A stretch of 61,618 nt of DNA. Origin: an uncultured bacterium. GTDB taxonomy: Bacteria; Bacillota; Clostridia; Lachnospirales; Lachnospiraceae. The position numbers and the translations under genes are program-made. The notes beneath the pieces are model-generated. The model did no database searches, had not been told where the DNA came from, and saw nothing but the letters and a program-made list of their open reading frames with translations. Where the stretch lies: the NCBI GenBank assembly GCA_905215625.1, contig CAJMQQ010000009.1, forward strand, positions 1-61,618, written 5' to 3'. Positions 17,609-27,104 of the stretch are shown one piece after another (the stretch's first letter is position 1; each line of letters begins with the position of its first letter).

Positions 17609-17683
17609 CTTATGCTAAAATAGCATCATATTCGTTCGTCATATTCCGCTTCGTACTTGGAGAGTTGCGTAGAAAGGAAAATT

Positions 17684-18397
17684 ATGAAGAATGAAAGAAC
17701 AATCAGTAACAAAATGACCATGCGCCAGATGCCGAAAGGGGAAGGCCCTTATGAGCGCTGCGTGGAAAAAGGGGCGGAAACCCTTAGCGATTCTGAGCTT
17801 CTGGCAGTTATTATCCGGACTGGCTCCAGGCAGGAGACGTCTTTAGAACTGGCGCAGAAGATTTTAAAACTGGGAGGAAACAAAGGACTGTTCGGCCTTC
17901 TGGACCAGTCTTTTGAAGAATTTACTAAAATCAATGGAATTGGCAAAGTAAAAGCGGCGCAGCTTTTATGCATTTTTGAGCTTTCCAGACGAATCTGGCG
18001 AAGCGGAGGGCGTCTTCAAGACAAACCTTTCCACGATCCCTCCCAGATTGCAGATTACTATATGCAGTCTCTCCGTTATCTGGATCAGGAGCATATTTAC
18101 GCCATGTTTTTTGATACCAAACAGCACTTTATAAAAGATGTGCTGCTATCAAAAGGAACGGTAAATTCGTCTGTGATTTCACCGAGAGAGCTGTTTGTTG
18201 AGGCATTGAAAGCCAGGGCGGTCCGCTTTGCCATTATCCACAATCATCCAAGCGGAGATCCGACTCCCAGCAGGGAAGACGAACTTCTGACCAGGAGGAT
18301 GAAAGAAGCAGGTATTGTGCTGGGGATTCCCCTGGTAGATCATATCATTATTGGAAACGCTGCATATATGAGTTTTAAGGAACGAGGAATGTTATAG
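17684..18397 (+). CDS. radC: RadC family JAMM/MPN domain protein
   Basis: A 237-residue protein with the N-terminal UPF0758/HhH region (GAETLSDSELLAVIIRTG, INGIGKVKAAQ) and a C-terminal JAMM metalloprotease-like motif HNHPSGDPTPSREDE. Despite its name a direct repair role is unproven; it is a nuclease- or protease-fold protein of unclear function. The ATG at 17684 is preferred over an upstream in-frame start at 17657 because AAAGGA lies 5 bases before it. The stop codon directly abuts the mreC start, placing it at the head of the cell-shape operon. Confidence 0.92.
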   Translation: MKNERTISNKMTMRQMPKGEGPYERCVEKGAETLSDSELLAVIIRTGSRQETSLELAQKILKLGGNKGLFGLLDQSFEEFTKINGIGKVKAAQLLCIFELSRRIWRSGGRLQDKPFHDPSQIADYYMQSLRYLDQEHIYAMFFDTKQHFIKDVLLSKGTVNSSVISPRELFVEALKARAVRFAIIHNHPSGDPTPSREDELLTRRMKEAGIVLGIPLVDHIIIGNAAYMSFKERGML

Positions 18398-19264
18398 ATG
18401 GAGAGTAAACGCAGTAAGTATATTCTGCTGGGACTTACACTGTTGTGTGTCCTGTTAATCGGAGTTTCTTCTTTAAAAGAAGGAATTATGGACCCGCTCC
18501 GTACCGGAGTGGGCTATTTGCTTGTCCCAATCCAGTCAGGAGTAAACGCAGTAGGAAGCAGTATTTATGAAGAACTGACGGATTATGCCCAGTTAAAGAC
18601 TGCTCTGGAAGAAAAGGAGCAGCTGGAACAGAGGGTGGGGGAGCTGACCGAGGAAAACAACCGGCTTCAGGCCCAGCAGCAGGAGTTAAACCGCCTGCGG
18701 GAATTGTATCAGCTGGATCAGGACTATATGCAGTATGAAACCATCGGAGCCAGGGTAATTGCCAAGGATTCGGGGGACTGGTTTCAGGTATTCCGTATTA
18801 ACAAAGGATCCGAAGACGGAGTTGAGGTAGACTCCAATGTGATTGCAGGCGGCGGCTTGGTTGGAATTGTAACTGACGTAGGGGCCAATTACGCGACGGT
18901 GCGGAGCATTATTGACGATTTAAGCCGCGTCAGCGCCATGGGACTGCGAACCGGGGACAAATGCATTGTGGCTGGAGATCTGACTCTTTATCAAGAGGGG
19001 CGTCTTAGTATTACCAATATTACCAAGGACGGCGATATCCAGGATGGGGATCAGATTGTTACTTCCAATATCAGTTCCAAATTCCTGCCTGGTCTTTTAG
19101 TAGGCTATGCATCTGATATTACCATTGATTCCGAGCGCCTTACCAAGTCCGGATACCTAGTTCCAGTTGCAGATTTTGATGATCTCCAGGAGGTTCTGGT
19201 CATTGTCGGGACCAAAGAGACTGGTGAGGAAGAACTGGGTCCATTAGAAGGATCGGGCAGCTAA
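18398..19264 (+). CDS. mreC: Rod shape-determining protein MreC
   Basis: A 288-residue bitopic protein: a transmembrane helix at about 9-25, a coiled coil at about 60-100 (ALEEKEQLEQRVGELTEENN), then the two beta-barrel domains with VIAGGGLVGIVTDVG and SSKFLPGLLVGYASDI. It scaffolds the elongation machinery that links MreB, RodA and PBP2. The ATG directly follows the radC stop with no spacing. In many Clostridia mreB sits at exactly this junction, but here it is missing. Confidence 0.95.
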   Translation: MESKRSKYILLGLTLLCVLLIGVSSLKEGIMDPLRTGVGYLLVPIQSGVNAVGSSIYEELTDYAQLKTALEEKEQLEQRVGELTEENNRLQAQQQELNRLRELYQLDQDYMQYETIGARVIAKDSGDWFQVFRINKGSEDGVEVDSNVIAGGGLVGIVTDVGANYATVRSIIDDLSRVSAMGLRTGDKCIVAGDLTLYQEGRLSITNITKDGDIQDGDQIVTSNISSKFLPGLLVGYASDITIDSERLTKSGYLVPVADFDDLQEVLVIVGTKETGEEELGPLEGSGS

Positions 19265-19274
19265 AGGAGGGGCT

Positions 19275-19793
19275 ATGAAGCGGATACTGATTAATTTGGC
19301 TCTGATGATTTTAGCCTTTACCATACAGACTTGTATCTTTCCGTTGATTCCGTTTTTCAGCGCATCTCCAAACTTGCTGCTGATTTTAACGTTTTCCATG
19401 GGATTTATTTATGGGAAAACCGCGGGAATGCTGTACGGTCTTTTTGCCGGCATTCTGCTGGATCTGTTTGGAGGCGGCAATTTTGGTTTTTACAGTCTGC
19501 TGTTTCTTTACATCGGCTATTTAAATGGAATTTTCAGCCGTTATTATTATGAAGATTATATTACCCTTCCAATGGTGCTTGCCATTGTCAATGAGCTGGC
19601 GTATAATCTCTATATTTACGTGTTCCAGTTTCTGATTCGAAGAAGACTGAATATTTTATATTACTTGAAAAACATTATTATTCCGGAAATTATTTTTACG
19701 GTTGTCACCACCTTGCTGATTTACCGGCTGTTCTTATTTATCAGCCGAAAGCTGGAGGAAATGGAACAAAGGAGAGATACCAATCTTGTTTAA
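19275..19793 (+). CDS. mreD: Rod shape-determining protein MreD
   Basis: A 172-residue membrane protein with about five hydrophobic helices and the family-typical GLFAGILLDLFGGGNFGFYSL region. It is a partner of MreC in the elongasome. An AAAGGAGG site precedes the ATG. It overlaps the next gene by 8 bases. Confidence 0.93.
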   Translation: MKRILINLALMILAFTIQTCIFPLIPFFSASPNLLLILTFSMGFIYGKTAGMLYGLFAGILLDLFGGGNFGFYSLLFLYIGYLNGIFSRYYYEDYITLPMVLAIVNELAYNLYIYVFQFLIRRRLNILYYLKNIIIPEIIFTVVTTLLIYRLFLFISRKLEEMEQRRDTNLV

Positions 19794-22677
19794 AGATTTA
19801 CTGGAAATGCTGAAGGAATTCCTTCAAAAAATTGTTTCGTCCAGGCTGGTCGCCCTGTCCGTCCTGTTTGCAGGTATGTTTACCCTTTTAGCGGTAAACT
19901 TATTTAACCTGCAGATTGTACATGGCGAAGAATACCTGAATGAATATATGCAGAAGACCGAAAAGGTGATTTACACCCCAGGAACCCGCGGGAATATTCT
20001 GGATCGGAACGGAAACGTGCTGGCTTATAATGAGCTGGCCTACTCTGTGGCAGTCCAGGATACCGGCGCATACCGGAAGGATGCTGATCGCAACGCCATG
20101 CTTCTGCGGCTTGTCCGTATTTTAAATAAGCATGAGGAAGAGATTGAGGGAAAATTTGAAGTAGGAATCAATGAAAACGGTGAAATGTATTTTACCTCTA
20201 CCAGTGAAGGGGGAAAACGCCGGTTTTTAAGGGATTTCTACAACCTGACAACAGCAGATGACTTGGATAAAAACGGAAAAAATCCGTCTGACATTACCGC
20301 CAGAGAGGCTTTTGAGAAAAAATTCAAAGCATACAAAATGGATTCCATTGTGGATGAAAAAGGAAATCCCATCGTGTTAGATGATGAGACAGCTCTTGAC
20401 ATGGTCAATATTTGGTATACCATGCAGCTGACTGCCTTCCGGAAATACGAAAGCACCACCATTGCCAGCAACGTTTCCGACGAAACTGTTGCGGAAATCA
20501 TGGAAAATACAGCCGAACTTCAGGGAGTTACCATCGAGGAAAGTTCTGTCAGAGTATACAATAACAGCATCTATTTTGAACCAATCATCGGATATATCGG
20601 AAAGGTTCAGGAAGATCAGCTGGAGGAGCTAAACAAAGATATTCCAGAGGGAAGCAACCAGGCCTACAAGGCTACGGATCTGGTTGGACGTACCGGACTG
20701 GAAGCGTCTATGGAAAAAGAACTGCAGGGAAAAAAGGGATATAAGGTGGTAAACGTAGACAATATGGGCCGCATCCTGGAAGTAAAAGAAGAAGTATCTC
20801 CTGAAGCAGGAAACGATGTCTATCTTTCCATTGACCAGGATCTGCAGATTGGCGTTTACGAGCTCTTAGAGCGGCAGCTTGCCGGTATTTTGTTAGACCA
20901 TCTCCGGATGGAAGACATACGGGAAGATGAAAAATTTAAGGATTCCAAAAAGCCGATTCCGGTAAAAGATGTGTACTACCAGTTGATTAACAACAACGTG
21001 CTCTCGCTAAGCCACATGGGATCCGAAGAGGCGTCCGCTATGGAAAAGCAGCTGTATCAGATCCAGACTTCTTCCCAGGAGAAGATTTTAAACGATATTC
21101 AGACAGAGCTGTTAAGTCCCCATGCAAGGGAACTGGGACAGCTTCCAAAAGATATGATGGCCTATATGGTCTACATTTATGAATATCTGTCTTCCGACGA
21201 GGTGGGAATTATCCAGAAGTCCAGGATTGATGAAAACAGCCAGGCCTATCAGGCATGGAAGGCAGATACCATCAGCCTGCGGGATTATATTTATGCAGGA
21301 ATCGCAGATGGATGGATTGATACTGCAAAGCTTGAGATTGACGACCGTTATTCCAGTGCAGACAGCATTTTTGAAAGTCTGGTCCAGTACATTATGGAGG
21401 CATTGCGGGAAGACAACCAGTTTACCAAGCAGATTTACCGGTATCTGATTAATGACGGAACCGTAAAAGGATGGCAGCTCTGCGTAGCTCTTTACGATCA
21501 GGGAGTGCTGGAATATGACACAGAAGAAGTAGCCAGATTGTCTGCCGGCGGAGACAGCTATGCATATACCTTTATCCGCAGCAAAATCAAGAGCATTGAA
21601 CTGACGCCTGCCCAGCTGGCATTGGATCCGTGTACTGGTTCCTGCGTGATTGTAGACGTAAATACAGGTGAAGTCCGGGCTCTGGTAACCTATCCGGGTT
21701 ATGACAACAACCGTCTGTCCGGAACTGTTGATGCAGATTATTACAACCAGCTTCGGGAAGATTTGTCCCTGCCTCTCCGTAATAATGCAACCATGGTAGT
21801 AAAGGCGCCAGGATCTACCTTTAAGCCGATTACGGCAGTGGCGGCATTAGAAGAAGGCGTCATCCAGATGGGAGAGACCATTGAGTGTACCGGTGAGTAT
21901 AAAGAGATTGACACCCCGATTAAGTGCTGGATTTACCCTGGCCGCCACGGCCCTCTGGATATTATCGGAGGTATCGGCAATTCCTGCAACTACGTGGTAG
22001 CGGAACTAGCCCACCGGATGTCAATGGATGAAAACGGCAATTACTCTACGACATTAGGCCTGGAGACACTGGCAAAATACGCCACCATGTTCGGTCTGGA
22101 TCACACCTCCGGCGTGGAAATTGATGAAGCGTCACCAAAAATTTCAGATACAGACCCAGAGCGTTCTTCCATGGGACAGGGCAGCCATGCCTTTACCAAT
22201 ACCCAGCTGGCACGTTACGTTACAGCGATGGCCAACAGAGGAACGGTTTATGAATTAAGCCTTCTGGACAAACTGACGGATTCTGACGGAAATCTGATGG
22301 AAGATTATACGCCGGAGGTTTCCTCTAAGATTGATATTAAGACTTCTACCTGGGATGCAGTCCAGGCCGGAATGCGCCAGGTTATCGCAGAAGGATCTGC
22401 AAAGAGCATTTTCTCGGATCTTGCCATTGAAGTAGCAGGAAAGACGGGAACTGCCCAGGAAGATACCAGACGTACCAATCACGCGCTGTTTGTCTCCTTT
22501 GCTCCTTACGCAGCTCCGGAAATCGCCGTTACGGTCAATATCCCTTACGGTTATACGTCCGGCAATGCGGCAACTCTTGCGAAAAACGTGTACAAGTATT
22601 ACTATGGATATATGACTCTGGAAGGAATCCAGGCAGCGGGCGCTTTAGACGCAACTGCTGTAGAAATTCAGGATTAA
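19786..22677 (+). CDS. mrdA: Class B penicillin-binding protein 2 (MrdA type)
   Basis: A 963-residue transpeptidase of the elongation complex. One transmembrane segment lies at about 20-42, followed by the TRGNILDRNGNVLA dimerisation motif and the catalytic motifs STFK (S677, K680), SCN (733-735) and KTGT (886-889). The protein is about 300 residues longer than E. coli PBP2: a large insert between about 355 and 620 (rich in charged helices) separates the pedestal from the transpeptidase domain. The start is TTG at 19786, inside the 3' end of mreD, with AAGGAG about 11 bases upstream. It is co-transcribed with mreCD, and its usual glycosyltransferase partner rodA is 2 kb downstream. Confidence 0.93.
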   Translation: MFKDLLEMLKEFLQKIVSSRLVALSVLFAGMFTLLAVNLFNLQIVHGEEYLNEYMQKTEKVIYTPGTRGNILDRNGNVLAYNELAYSVAVQDTGAYRKDADRNAMLLRLVRILNKHEEEIEGKFEVGINENGEMYFTSTSEGGKRRFLRDFYNLTTADDLDKNGKNPSDITAREAFEKKFKAYKMDSIVDEKGNPIVLDDETALDMVNIWYTMQLTAFRKYESTTIASNVSDETVAEIMENTAELQGVTIEESSVRVYNNSIYFEPIIGYIGKVQEDQLEELNKDIPEGSNQAYKATDLVGRTGLEASMEKELQGKKGYKVVNVDNMGRILEVKEEVSPEAGNDVYLSIDQDLQIGVYELLERQLAGILLDHLRMEDIREDEKFKDSKKPIPVKDVYYQLINNNVLSLSHMGSEEASAMEKQLYQIQTSSQEKILNDIQTELLSPHARELGQLPKDMMAYMVYIYEYLSSDEVGIIQKSRIDENSQAYQAWKADTISLRDYIYAGIADGWIDTAKLEIDDRYSSADSIFESLVQYIMEALREDNQFTKQIYRYLINDGTVKGWQLCVALYDQGVLEYDTEEVARLSAGGDSYAYTFIRSKIKSIELTPAQLALDPCTGSCVIVDVNTGEVRALVTYPGYDNNRLSGTVDADYYNQLREDLSLPLRNNATMVVKAPGSTFKPITAVAALEEGVIQMGETIECTGEYKEIDTPIKCWIYPGRHGPLDIIGGIGNSCNYVVAELAHRMSMDENGNYSTTLGLETLAKYATMFGLDHTSGVEIDEASPKISDTDPERSSMGQGSHAFTNTQLARYVTAMANRGTVYELSLLDKLTDSDGNLMEDYTPEVSSKIDIKTSTWDAVQAGMRQVIAEGSAKSIFSDLAIEVAGKTGTAQEDTRRTNHALFVSFAPYAAPEIAVTVNIPYGYTSGNAATLAKNVYKYYYGYMTLEGIQAAGALDATAVEIQD

Positions 22678-22696
22678 AAAAGAAAGGGAGACTGTC

Positions 22697-23365
22697 ATGC
22701 GTCATAATACGGTAGTGATTAAAGGCAACAAGGCTGGTATGTCGGTCTATCTGGATCCAATGGTTCCCTTTGAAAAGCTGCTGGAAGATGTGGCAGTAAA
22801 GTTTAGGGAAAGCGCAAAATTCTGGGGTTCCGTCCAGATGACTCTTTCCCTGGAAGGACGGCCGCTTTCTCCGGAACAGGAGTTTAAGATTGTCAATACC
22901 ATAACAGAAAACTCTCAAATTGAGATTTTATGTCTGTTGGATACCAATGCAGAACGGATTCACCGCTGTGAAAAAGCCTTAAACGAAAAGCTGATGGAGC
23001 TTTCTGAGCGTACCGGCCAGTTCTTCAAAGGAGATCTGCATCGGGGAGATACTTTGGAATCGGAAGCGAGCATTGTTGTGATTGGAGATGTGGAGCATGG
23101 AGCCAGGGTAACTGCCAAAGGAAACATTATTATCCTTGGGGAACTGAGAGGTTCTGCTTTTGCAGGGGCTTCAGGCGATGAAAACACAGTTATTGTCGCT
23201 CTGGATATGATGCCACTCCAGCTTAGGATTGGGGATCATATCCAGAGAGGCGGAGAAAAAGGCAGACGTCTGGGCAAGGGACCCGTTCTTGCCTATGTAG
23301 ACAATCATGCTATTTGCACGAAAACACTAAAGAAAAGTATGTTTGGAATGTTAAATTTTATTTAA
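22697..23365 (+). CDS. minC: Septum site-determining protein MinC
   Basis: A 222-residue FtsZ inhibitor. The C-terminal beta-helix domain is clear (GDVEHGARVTAKGNIIILGELRGSAFAG), and the N-terminal domain is of the Gram-positive type. It prevents division at the poles together with MinD. An AAAGGGAG site precedes the ATG. It is the first gene of a complete minCDE set inserted between mrdA and rodA, a layout common in Clostridia. Confidence 0.93.
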   Translation: MRHNTVVIKGNKAGMSVYLDPMVPFEKLLEDVAVKFRESAKFWGSVQMTLSLEGRPLSPEQEFKIVNTITENSQIEILCLLDTNAERIHRCEKALNEKLMELSERTGQFFKGDLHRGDTLESEASIVVIGDVEHGARVTAKGNIIILGELRGSAFAGASGDENTVIVALDMMPLQLRIGDHIQRGGEKGRRLGKGPVLAYVDNHAICTKTLKKSMFGMLNFI

Positions 23366-23430
23366 TACTGGAAAATTTTTTGAAAATAGGGTAAAATAAA
23401 ATATGGAATTGTATGCAGGAGGATATTGCT

Positions 23431-24222
23431 ATGAGTCAAGTCATTGTCATTACTTCCGGTAAAGGAGGGGTAGGCAAGACGACAACTTCTGCCAATGTGG
23501 GAACTGGCCTGGCCATTTTAGGCAAGCGTGTAGTCTTAATCGATACCGATATAGGACTGCGCAACCTGGATGTGGTAATGGGCCTGGAAAACCGCATCGT
23601 CTACAACCTGGTAGACGTGATAGAAGGAAACTGTCGTATGAAGCAAGCCCTGATAAGAGACAAAAGATATCCCAACCTGTACCTGCTGCCGTCTGCCCAG
23701 ACCCGTGATAAGACTGCGGTCACTCCGGAGCAGATGAGAAAATTAGCAGACGATTTACGAAACGATTTTGATTACATACTGTTAGATTGTCCCGCAGGCA
23801 TCGAGCAGGGATTCCGCAACGCCATTGCCGGAGCGGATAGAGCTCTGGTCGTGACGACGCCGGAAGTTTCTGCTATTCGGGACGCAGACCGGATCATTGG
23901 GCTGCTGGAGGCCGAGGAAATGAAAGACATCGATCTGATTGTGAACCGCATCCGGATGGATATGGTGCATAGGGGAGACATGATGTCAGTAGAAGATGTG
24001 ATTGACATTTTAGCAGTCAATGTAATCGGGGCAGTACCGGATGATGAATCCATTGTCATTTCTACCAACCAGGGAGAGCCTTTGGTGGGAATGGGATCTC
24101 TGGCTGGACAGGCATATATGAATATCTGCCGCCGGGTGACAGGAGAGAACATTCCTTTCATGGAATTAGAAGAACCTAAAAGCTTCTTTGGCCGGTTAAG
24201 CAGCTTGTTAAGGCACGCTTAG
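23431..24222 (+). CDS. minD: Septum site-determining ATPase MinD
   Basis: A 263-residue deviant-Walker ATPase with GKGGVGKTT, DTDIGLRNLDVVMG and LLDCPAGIEQGF, and a C-terminal amphipathic membrane-targeting helix (FFGRLSSLLRHA). The ATG at 23431 is preferred over the in-frame ATG at 23413 because AGGAGG lies at 23417-23422, 8 bases before it and downstream of the other. The 65-base gap after minC is AT-rich and could hold a weak internal promoter. Confidence 0.96.
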   Translation: MSQVIVITSGKGGVGKTTTSANVGTGLAILGKRVVLIDTDIGLRNLDVVMGLENRIVYNLVDVIEGNCRMKQALIRDKRYPNLYLLPSAQTRDKTAVTPEQMRKLADDLRNDFDYILLDCPAGIEQGFRNAIAGADRALVVTTPEVSAIRDADRIIGLLEAEEMKDIDLIVNRIRMDMVHRGDMMSVEDVIDILAVNVIGAVPDDESIVISTNQGEPLVGMGSLAGQAYMNICRRVTGENIPFMELEEPKSFFGRLSSLLRHA

Positions 24223-24232
24223 GAGGGATGAT

Positions 24233-24481
24233 ATGAGCATCTGGCCTGCGGTTTTGAGAAAGACTTCCGGAGCGGTTGCAAAAAAGCGGCTGAAGCTTCT
24301 GCTTTTATCTGACAAAACCGATTTCCCTCCGGAATTGCTGGATAAGATGAAAGATGATATGATCCGTGTCATCTCAAAATACACAGAGATGGAAGCGGAT
24401 GGGATAGAAATACAGATTCTGGGCCCGTTCCTTCAGGCCAGGATTCCCCTCCGCATTTTGCCGACTAAGAGGTATCACTAA
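24233..24481 (+). CDS. minE: Cell division topological specificity factor MinE
   Basis: An 82-residue protein with the N-terminal MinD-binding helix (AKKRLKLLLLSDK) and the C-terminal topological domain (PELLDKMKDDMIRVISKYTE). It drives MinCD off the membrane at midcell, so this organism should use an oscillating Min system rather than the DivIVA/MinJ type. AGGAGGGATGAT precedes the ATG by about 5 bases. Confidence 0.93.
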   Translation: MSIWPAVLRKTSGAVAKKRLKLLLLSDKTDFPPELLDKMKDDMIRVISKYTEMEADGIEIQILGPFLQARIPLRILPTKRYH

Positions 24482-24484
24482 AAT

Positions 24485-25609
24485 ATGCTTTTTGATTATG
24501 ATTTTAAAAACTATAATTTCCGTATATTGATTGAGATTTTTTTGCTCAATATCATTGGAGTTCTGGTTCTGCGCAGCGCTTCCAATATGGACACTGCGCT
24601 GGTAACCAAACAGATTGTTGGAATTGTGGCAGGCTTCGTTCTGGCAATCGGCCTGTCGCTGATTGATTACCATAAGATTGCTAATTTAAGTTCTATGATT
24701 TATATTGGCTGCATCATCATTCTGGCAGCCGTTTTGCTAATCGGAAAGCAGGGAGGCGGGGCAACCAGATGGATCGTAGTGCCTGGCATTGGCCAGATTC
24801 AGCCGTCTGAGTTTACTAAAATCGGTCTGATCATCTTCTTTTCCTGGTATTTTAACAAATACCAGGAAAGGCTGAATCAGCCGGCTGTTCTGGGAATCTC
24901 TCTGGTTTTATTTTCCGTACCGGTACTGCTGATTCTGGCGGAGCCCAGTTTATCTACCAGTATTATTATTGTGCTCATATTCCTGTCCATGCTTTTTGCG
25001 GCAGGTTTAAGTTATAAATGGATTGGCAGTGCGCTGGCCGTTGTAGTGCCCCTTGGTGCATTGTTTATCTATCTGTTACAATATGAGATGATTCCATTTT
25101 TAAGAGGGTATCAGGCAAATCGAATCCTTGCTTTCGTATTCCCAACCAATCCCAAATACCAGGATGGAAATATGCAGCAGGATAATTCCCTGATTGCCAT
25201 TGGCTCAGGCCAATTAACCGGAAAAGGATTAAACAATACTACCATAGCTTCTGTAAAAAACGGCAATTTTCTTTCCCAGGAGCAGACAGATTTTATTTTT
25301 GCTGTAATTGGGGAAGAATTGGGATTTCGGGGTGTTATGATAGTACTTGCTCTGTATCTGGTTCTTATTTTTGAAATTATCCGACTGGCATCAAAAGCAA
25401 AAGATTTAACAGGAAGACTGATTTGTGTTGGTATGGCCGCTCTGATTGCGTTCCAGAGTTTTGTAAACATTATGGTTGCAACCAAGATGATGCCCAACAC
25501 CGGACAACCCCTGCCATTTATCAGCGCAGGAATCAGTTCGCTTCTCAGTATTTATATCGGAATCGGTCTTGTGCTGAATGTCGGACTACAAAGGAAAACA
25601 GTTCATTAA
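24485..25609 (+). CDS. rodA: SEDS peptidoglycan glycosyltransferase RodA
   Basis: A 374-residue polytopic protein of the SEDS family (RodA/FtsW/SpoVE) with about ten membrane helices. Family motifs seen include GGGATRWIVVPGIGQIQPSEFTK and the conserved aspartate region QTDFIFAVIGEELGF, and the end motif NTGQPLPFISAGISS. Position after mrdA and minCDE identifies it as the elongation enzyme RodA rather than FtsW. It starts 3 bases after the minE stop. Confidence 0.92.
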   Translation: MLFDYDFKNYNFRILIEIFLLNIIGVLVLRSASNMDTALVTKQIVGIVAGFVLAIGLSLIDYHKIANLSSMIYIGCIIILAAVLLIGKQGGGATRWIVVPGIGQIQPSEFTKIGLIIFFSWYFNKYQERLNQPAVLGISLVLFSVPVLLILAEPSLSTSIIIVLIFLSMLFAAGLSYKWIGSALAVVVPLGALFIYLLQYEMIPFLRGYQANRILAFVFPTNPKYQDGNMQQDNSLIAIGSGQLTGKGLNNTTIASVKNGNFLSQEQTDFIFAVIGEELGFRGVMIVLALYLVLIFEIIRLASKAKDLTGRLICVGMAALIAFQSFVNIMVATKMMPNTGQPLPFISAGISSLLSIYIGIGLVLNVGLQRKTVH

Positions 25610-25624
25610 TAAAGGAGGACCTAT

Positions 25625-26020
25625 ATGAACGTAGGATTGATCGCGCACGATGCAAAGAAAAAATTAATGCAGAATTTTTGTATTGCATATAGAGGAGTGT
25701 TATGCAAACATTCCCTATATGCCACCGGTACCACTGGAAGACTGATTGAGGAAGTCACAAATCTGGACGTTCACAAATTTTTAGCCGGACATTTAGGCGG
25801 CGGCCAGCAGCTGGCAGCTATGATTGAACATGACTGCATGGATTTGGTGATTTTTTTAAGAGATCCCCACAATCCAAAGCTTCACGAGCCGGACGTGAAT
25901 GACGTAGTAAGGCTGTGCGATACCTATAACATTCCGCTGGCGACTAATCTGGCGACCGCAGAGCTGTTAATCAAGGCATTGGAACGCGGTGATTTAGAGT
26001 GGCGTGAGCAGTACCGTTAG
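25625..26020 (+). CDS. mgsA: Methylglyoxal synthase
   Basis: A 131-residue enzyme that converts dihydroxyacetone phosphate to methylglyoxal and phosphate, a bypass relieving sugar-phosphate stress. Seen are the N-terminal IAHDAKKK, the phosphate-binding ATGTTGRLIEE, the GGGQQ motif and the catalytic aspartate in FLRDPHNPKLHEPDV. It is shorter than the 152-residue E. coli enzyme at both ends but complete. AAAGGAGG precedes the ATG. Its place at the end of the min/rodA operon is conserved in related Clostridia. Confidence 0.95.
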   Translation: MNVGLIAHDAKKKLMQNFCIAYRGVLCKHSLYATGTTGRLIEEVTNLDVHKFLAGHLGGGQQLAAMIEHDCMDLVIFLRDPHNPKLHEPDVNDVVRLCDTYNIPLATNLATAELLIKALERGDLEWREQYR

Positions 26021-26029
26021 GAGCGACCT

Positions 26030-27016
26030 GTGAAGAAAAGAAAAAACAAACGGCAGACATTTCAAGTTCTGGCGCCAGTCTGCCTGTTAATTGCTTTATC
26101 AGCCGGCGGATGTGTGCCGGCTTCTATTGAGCGCCCCTATAACTTTGAGGAACGTTCATTTGATATGGCAGAAGACACAGAGGAAACAGGCAGGGCGTCT
26201 GCTTTTGCAGAAGAACTGTGCGTGGTAACGGATGGTACCGGAGACGGAGATTCCAGCATTACCGCGGAGGCAGCAGGCGTTTTTGGAATCCAGAATCCGC
26301 GTACCATATATAGTAAAAATGTGCTGGAACGGTTATATCCGGCCAGTACCACGAAGGTTATGACGGCTCTTGTTGCTATTAAATACGGCAATCTTTCTGA
26401 TATGGTAACCGTAACCGACGATGCAGTCATTACGGAATCCGGAGCAACCCTATGCGGAATCCATCCAGGAGATCAGCTGACCTTGGAACAGCTGCTTTAT
26501 GGATTGATGCTGCCTTCCGGCAATGATGCTGGCGCAGCCATTGCCATTCATATGGCGGGAAGCATAGAAAAATTTGCGGATATGATGAACCGGGAAGCAA
26601 AGGCGCTGGGGGCTACAGGGACGCATTTTACCAATCCCCATGGCCTCCATAATGAAGATCATTACACTACGGCTTACGACTTGTACTTGATTTTTCATGA
26701 AGCGTTAAAATATCCGGAATTTCGCGAAATTACCGGTTCTACTGCATATACAGCCAACTATCAGTCGGCTTCGGGAGAAAACGTCTCTACTACATGGAAG
26801 GGCGGAAACTGGTATATGACAGGGGAACGGAAAACGCCGGAAGGTCTTACGGTATTTGGAGGAAAGACTGGTACGACCAGCGCTGCTGGATACTGTCTGG
26901 TAATGGGCAGCAGAGAGGATACTTCAGATGAGTACATATCCGTTGTGATGAAGGCGCCAAGCCGTCCTGGGCTCTATGACAATATGACAAATATTATTTC
27001 TAAAATTGTCAATTAG
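26030..27016 (+). CDS. D-alanyl-D-alanine carboxypeptidase (DacF/PBP5-like), probable lipoprotein
   Basis: A 328-residue serine peptidase of the S11 family that trims the terminal D-Ala of peptidoglycan stem peptides. Catalytic motifs are STTK (S106, K109), SGN (S163) and KTG (K279). The N-terminus is a signal sequence ending in a lipobox-like SAGGC, so the mature protein may be lipid-anchored at Cys28 instead of using the C-terminal amphipathic helix, and no long C-terminal helix is present. The start is GTG at 26030, with TTAGGAG overlapping the mgsA stop codon. It ends the elongation operon. Confidence 0.9.
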   Translation: MKKRKNKRQTFQVLAPVCLLIALSAGGCVPASIERPYNFEERSFDMAEDTEETGRASAFAEELCVVTDGTGDGDSSITAEAAGVFGIQNPRTIYSKNVLERLYPASTTKVMTALVAIKYGNLSDMVTVTDDAVITESGATLCGIHPGDQLTLEQLLYGLMLPSGNDAGAAIAIHMAGSIEKFADMMNREAKALGATGTHFTNPHGLHNEDHYTTAYDLYLIFHEALKYPEFREITGSTAYTANYQSASGENVSTTWKGGNWYMTGERKTPEGLTVFGGKTGTTSAAGYCLVMGSREDTSDEYISVVMKAPSRPGLYDNMTNIISKIVN

Positions 27017-27019
27017 TTG

Positions 27020-27048
27020 TTGATTTTTTTTGTGAATTATACTATAAT
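27020..27048 (+). promoter_or_regulatory. Predicted sigma-A promoter for the 139-aa P-loop gene
   Basis: TTGATT (27020-27025), 17-base spacer, TATAAT (27043-27048), just after the carboxypeptidase gene stop. Confidence 0.75.
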
Positions 27049-27104
27049 TAATTTAATTCGAATGGACTTTTTATACAAATTAACGACCCAAGGAGGAGAT
27101 TGCT

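Noticed and set aside
23366..23430. Internal promoter before minD
   Set aside because: TTGAAA is present at 23380 but no acceptable -10 lies at the right distance.
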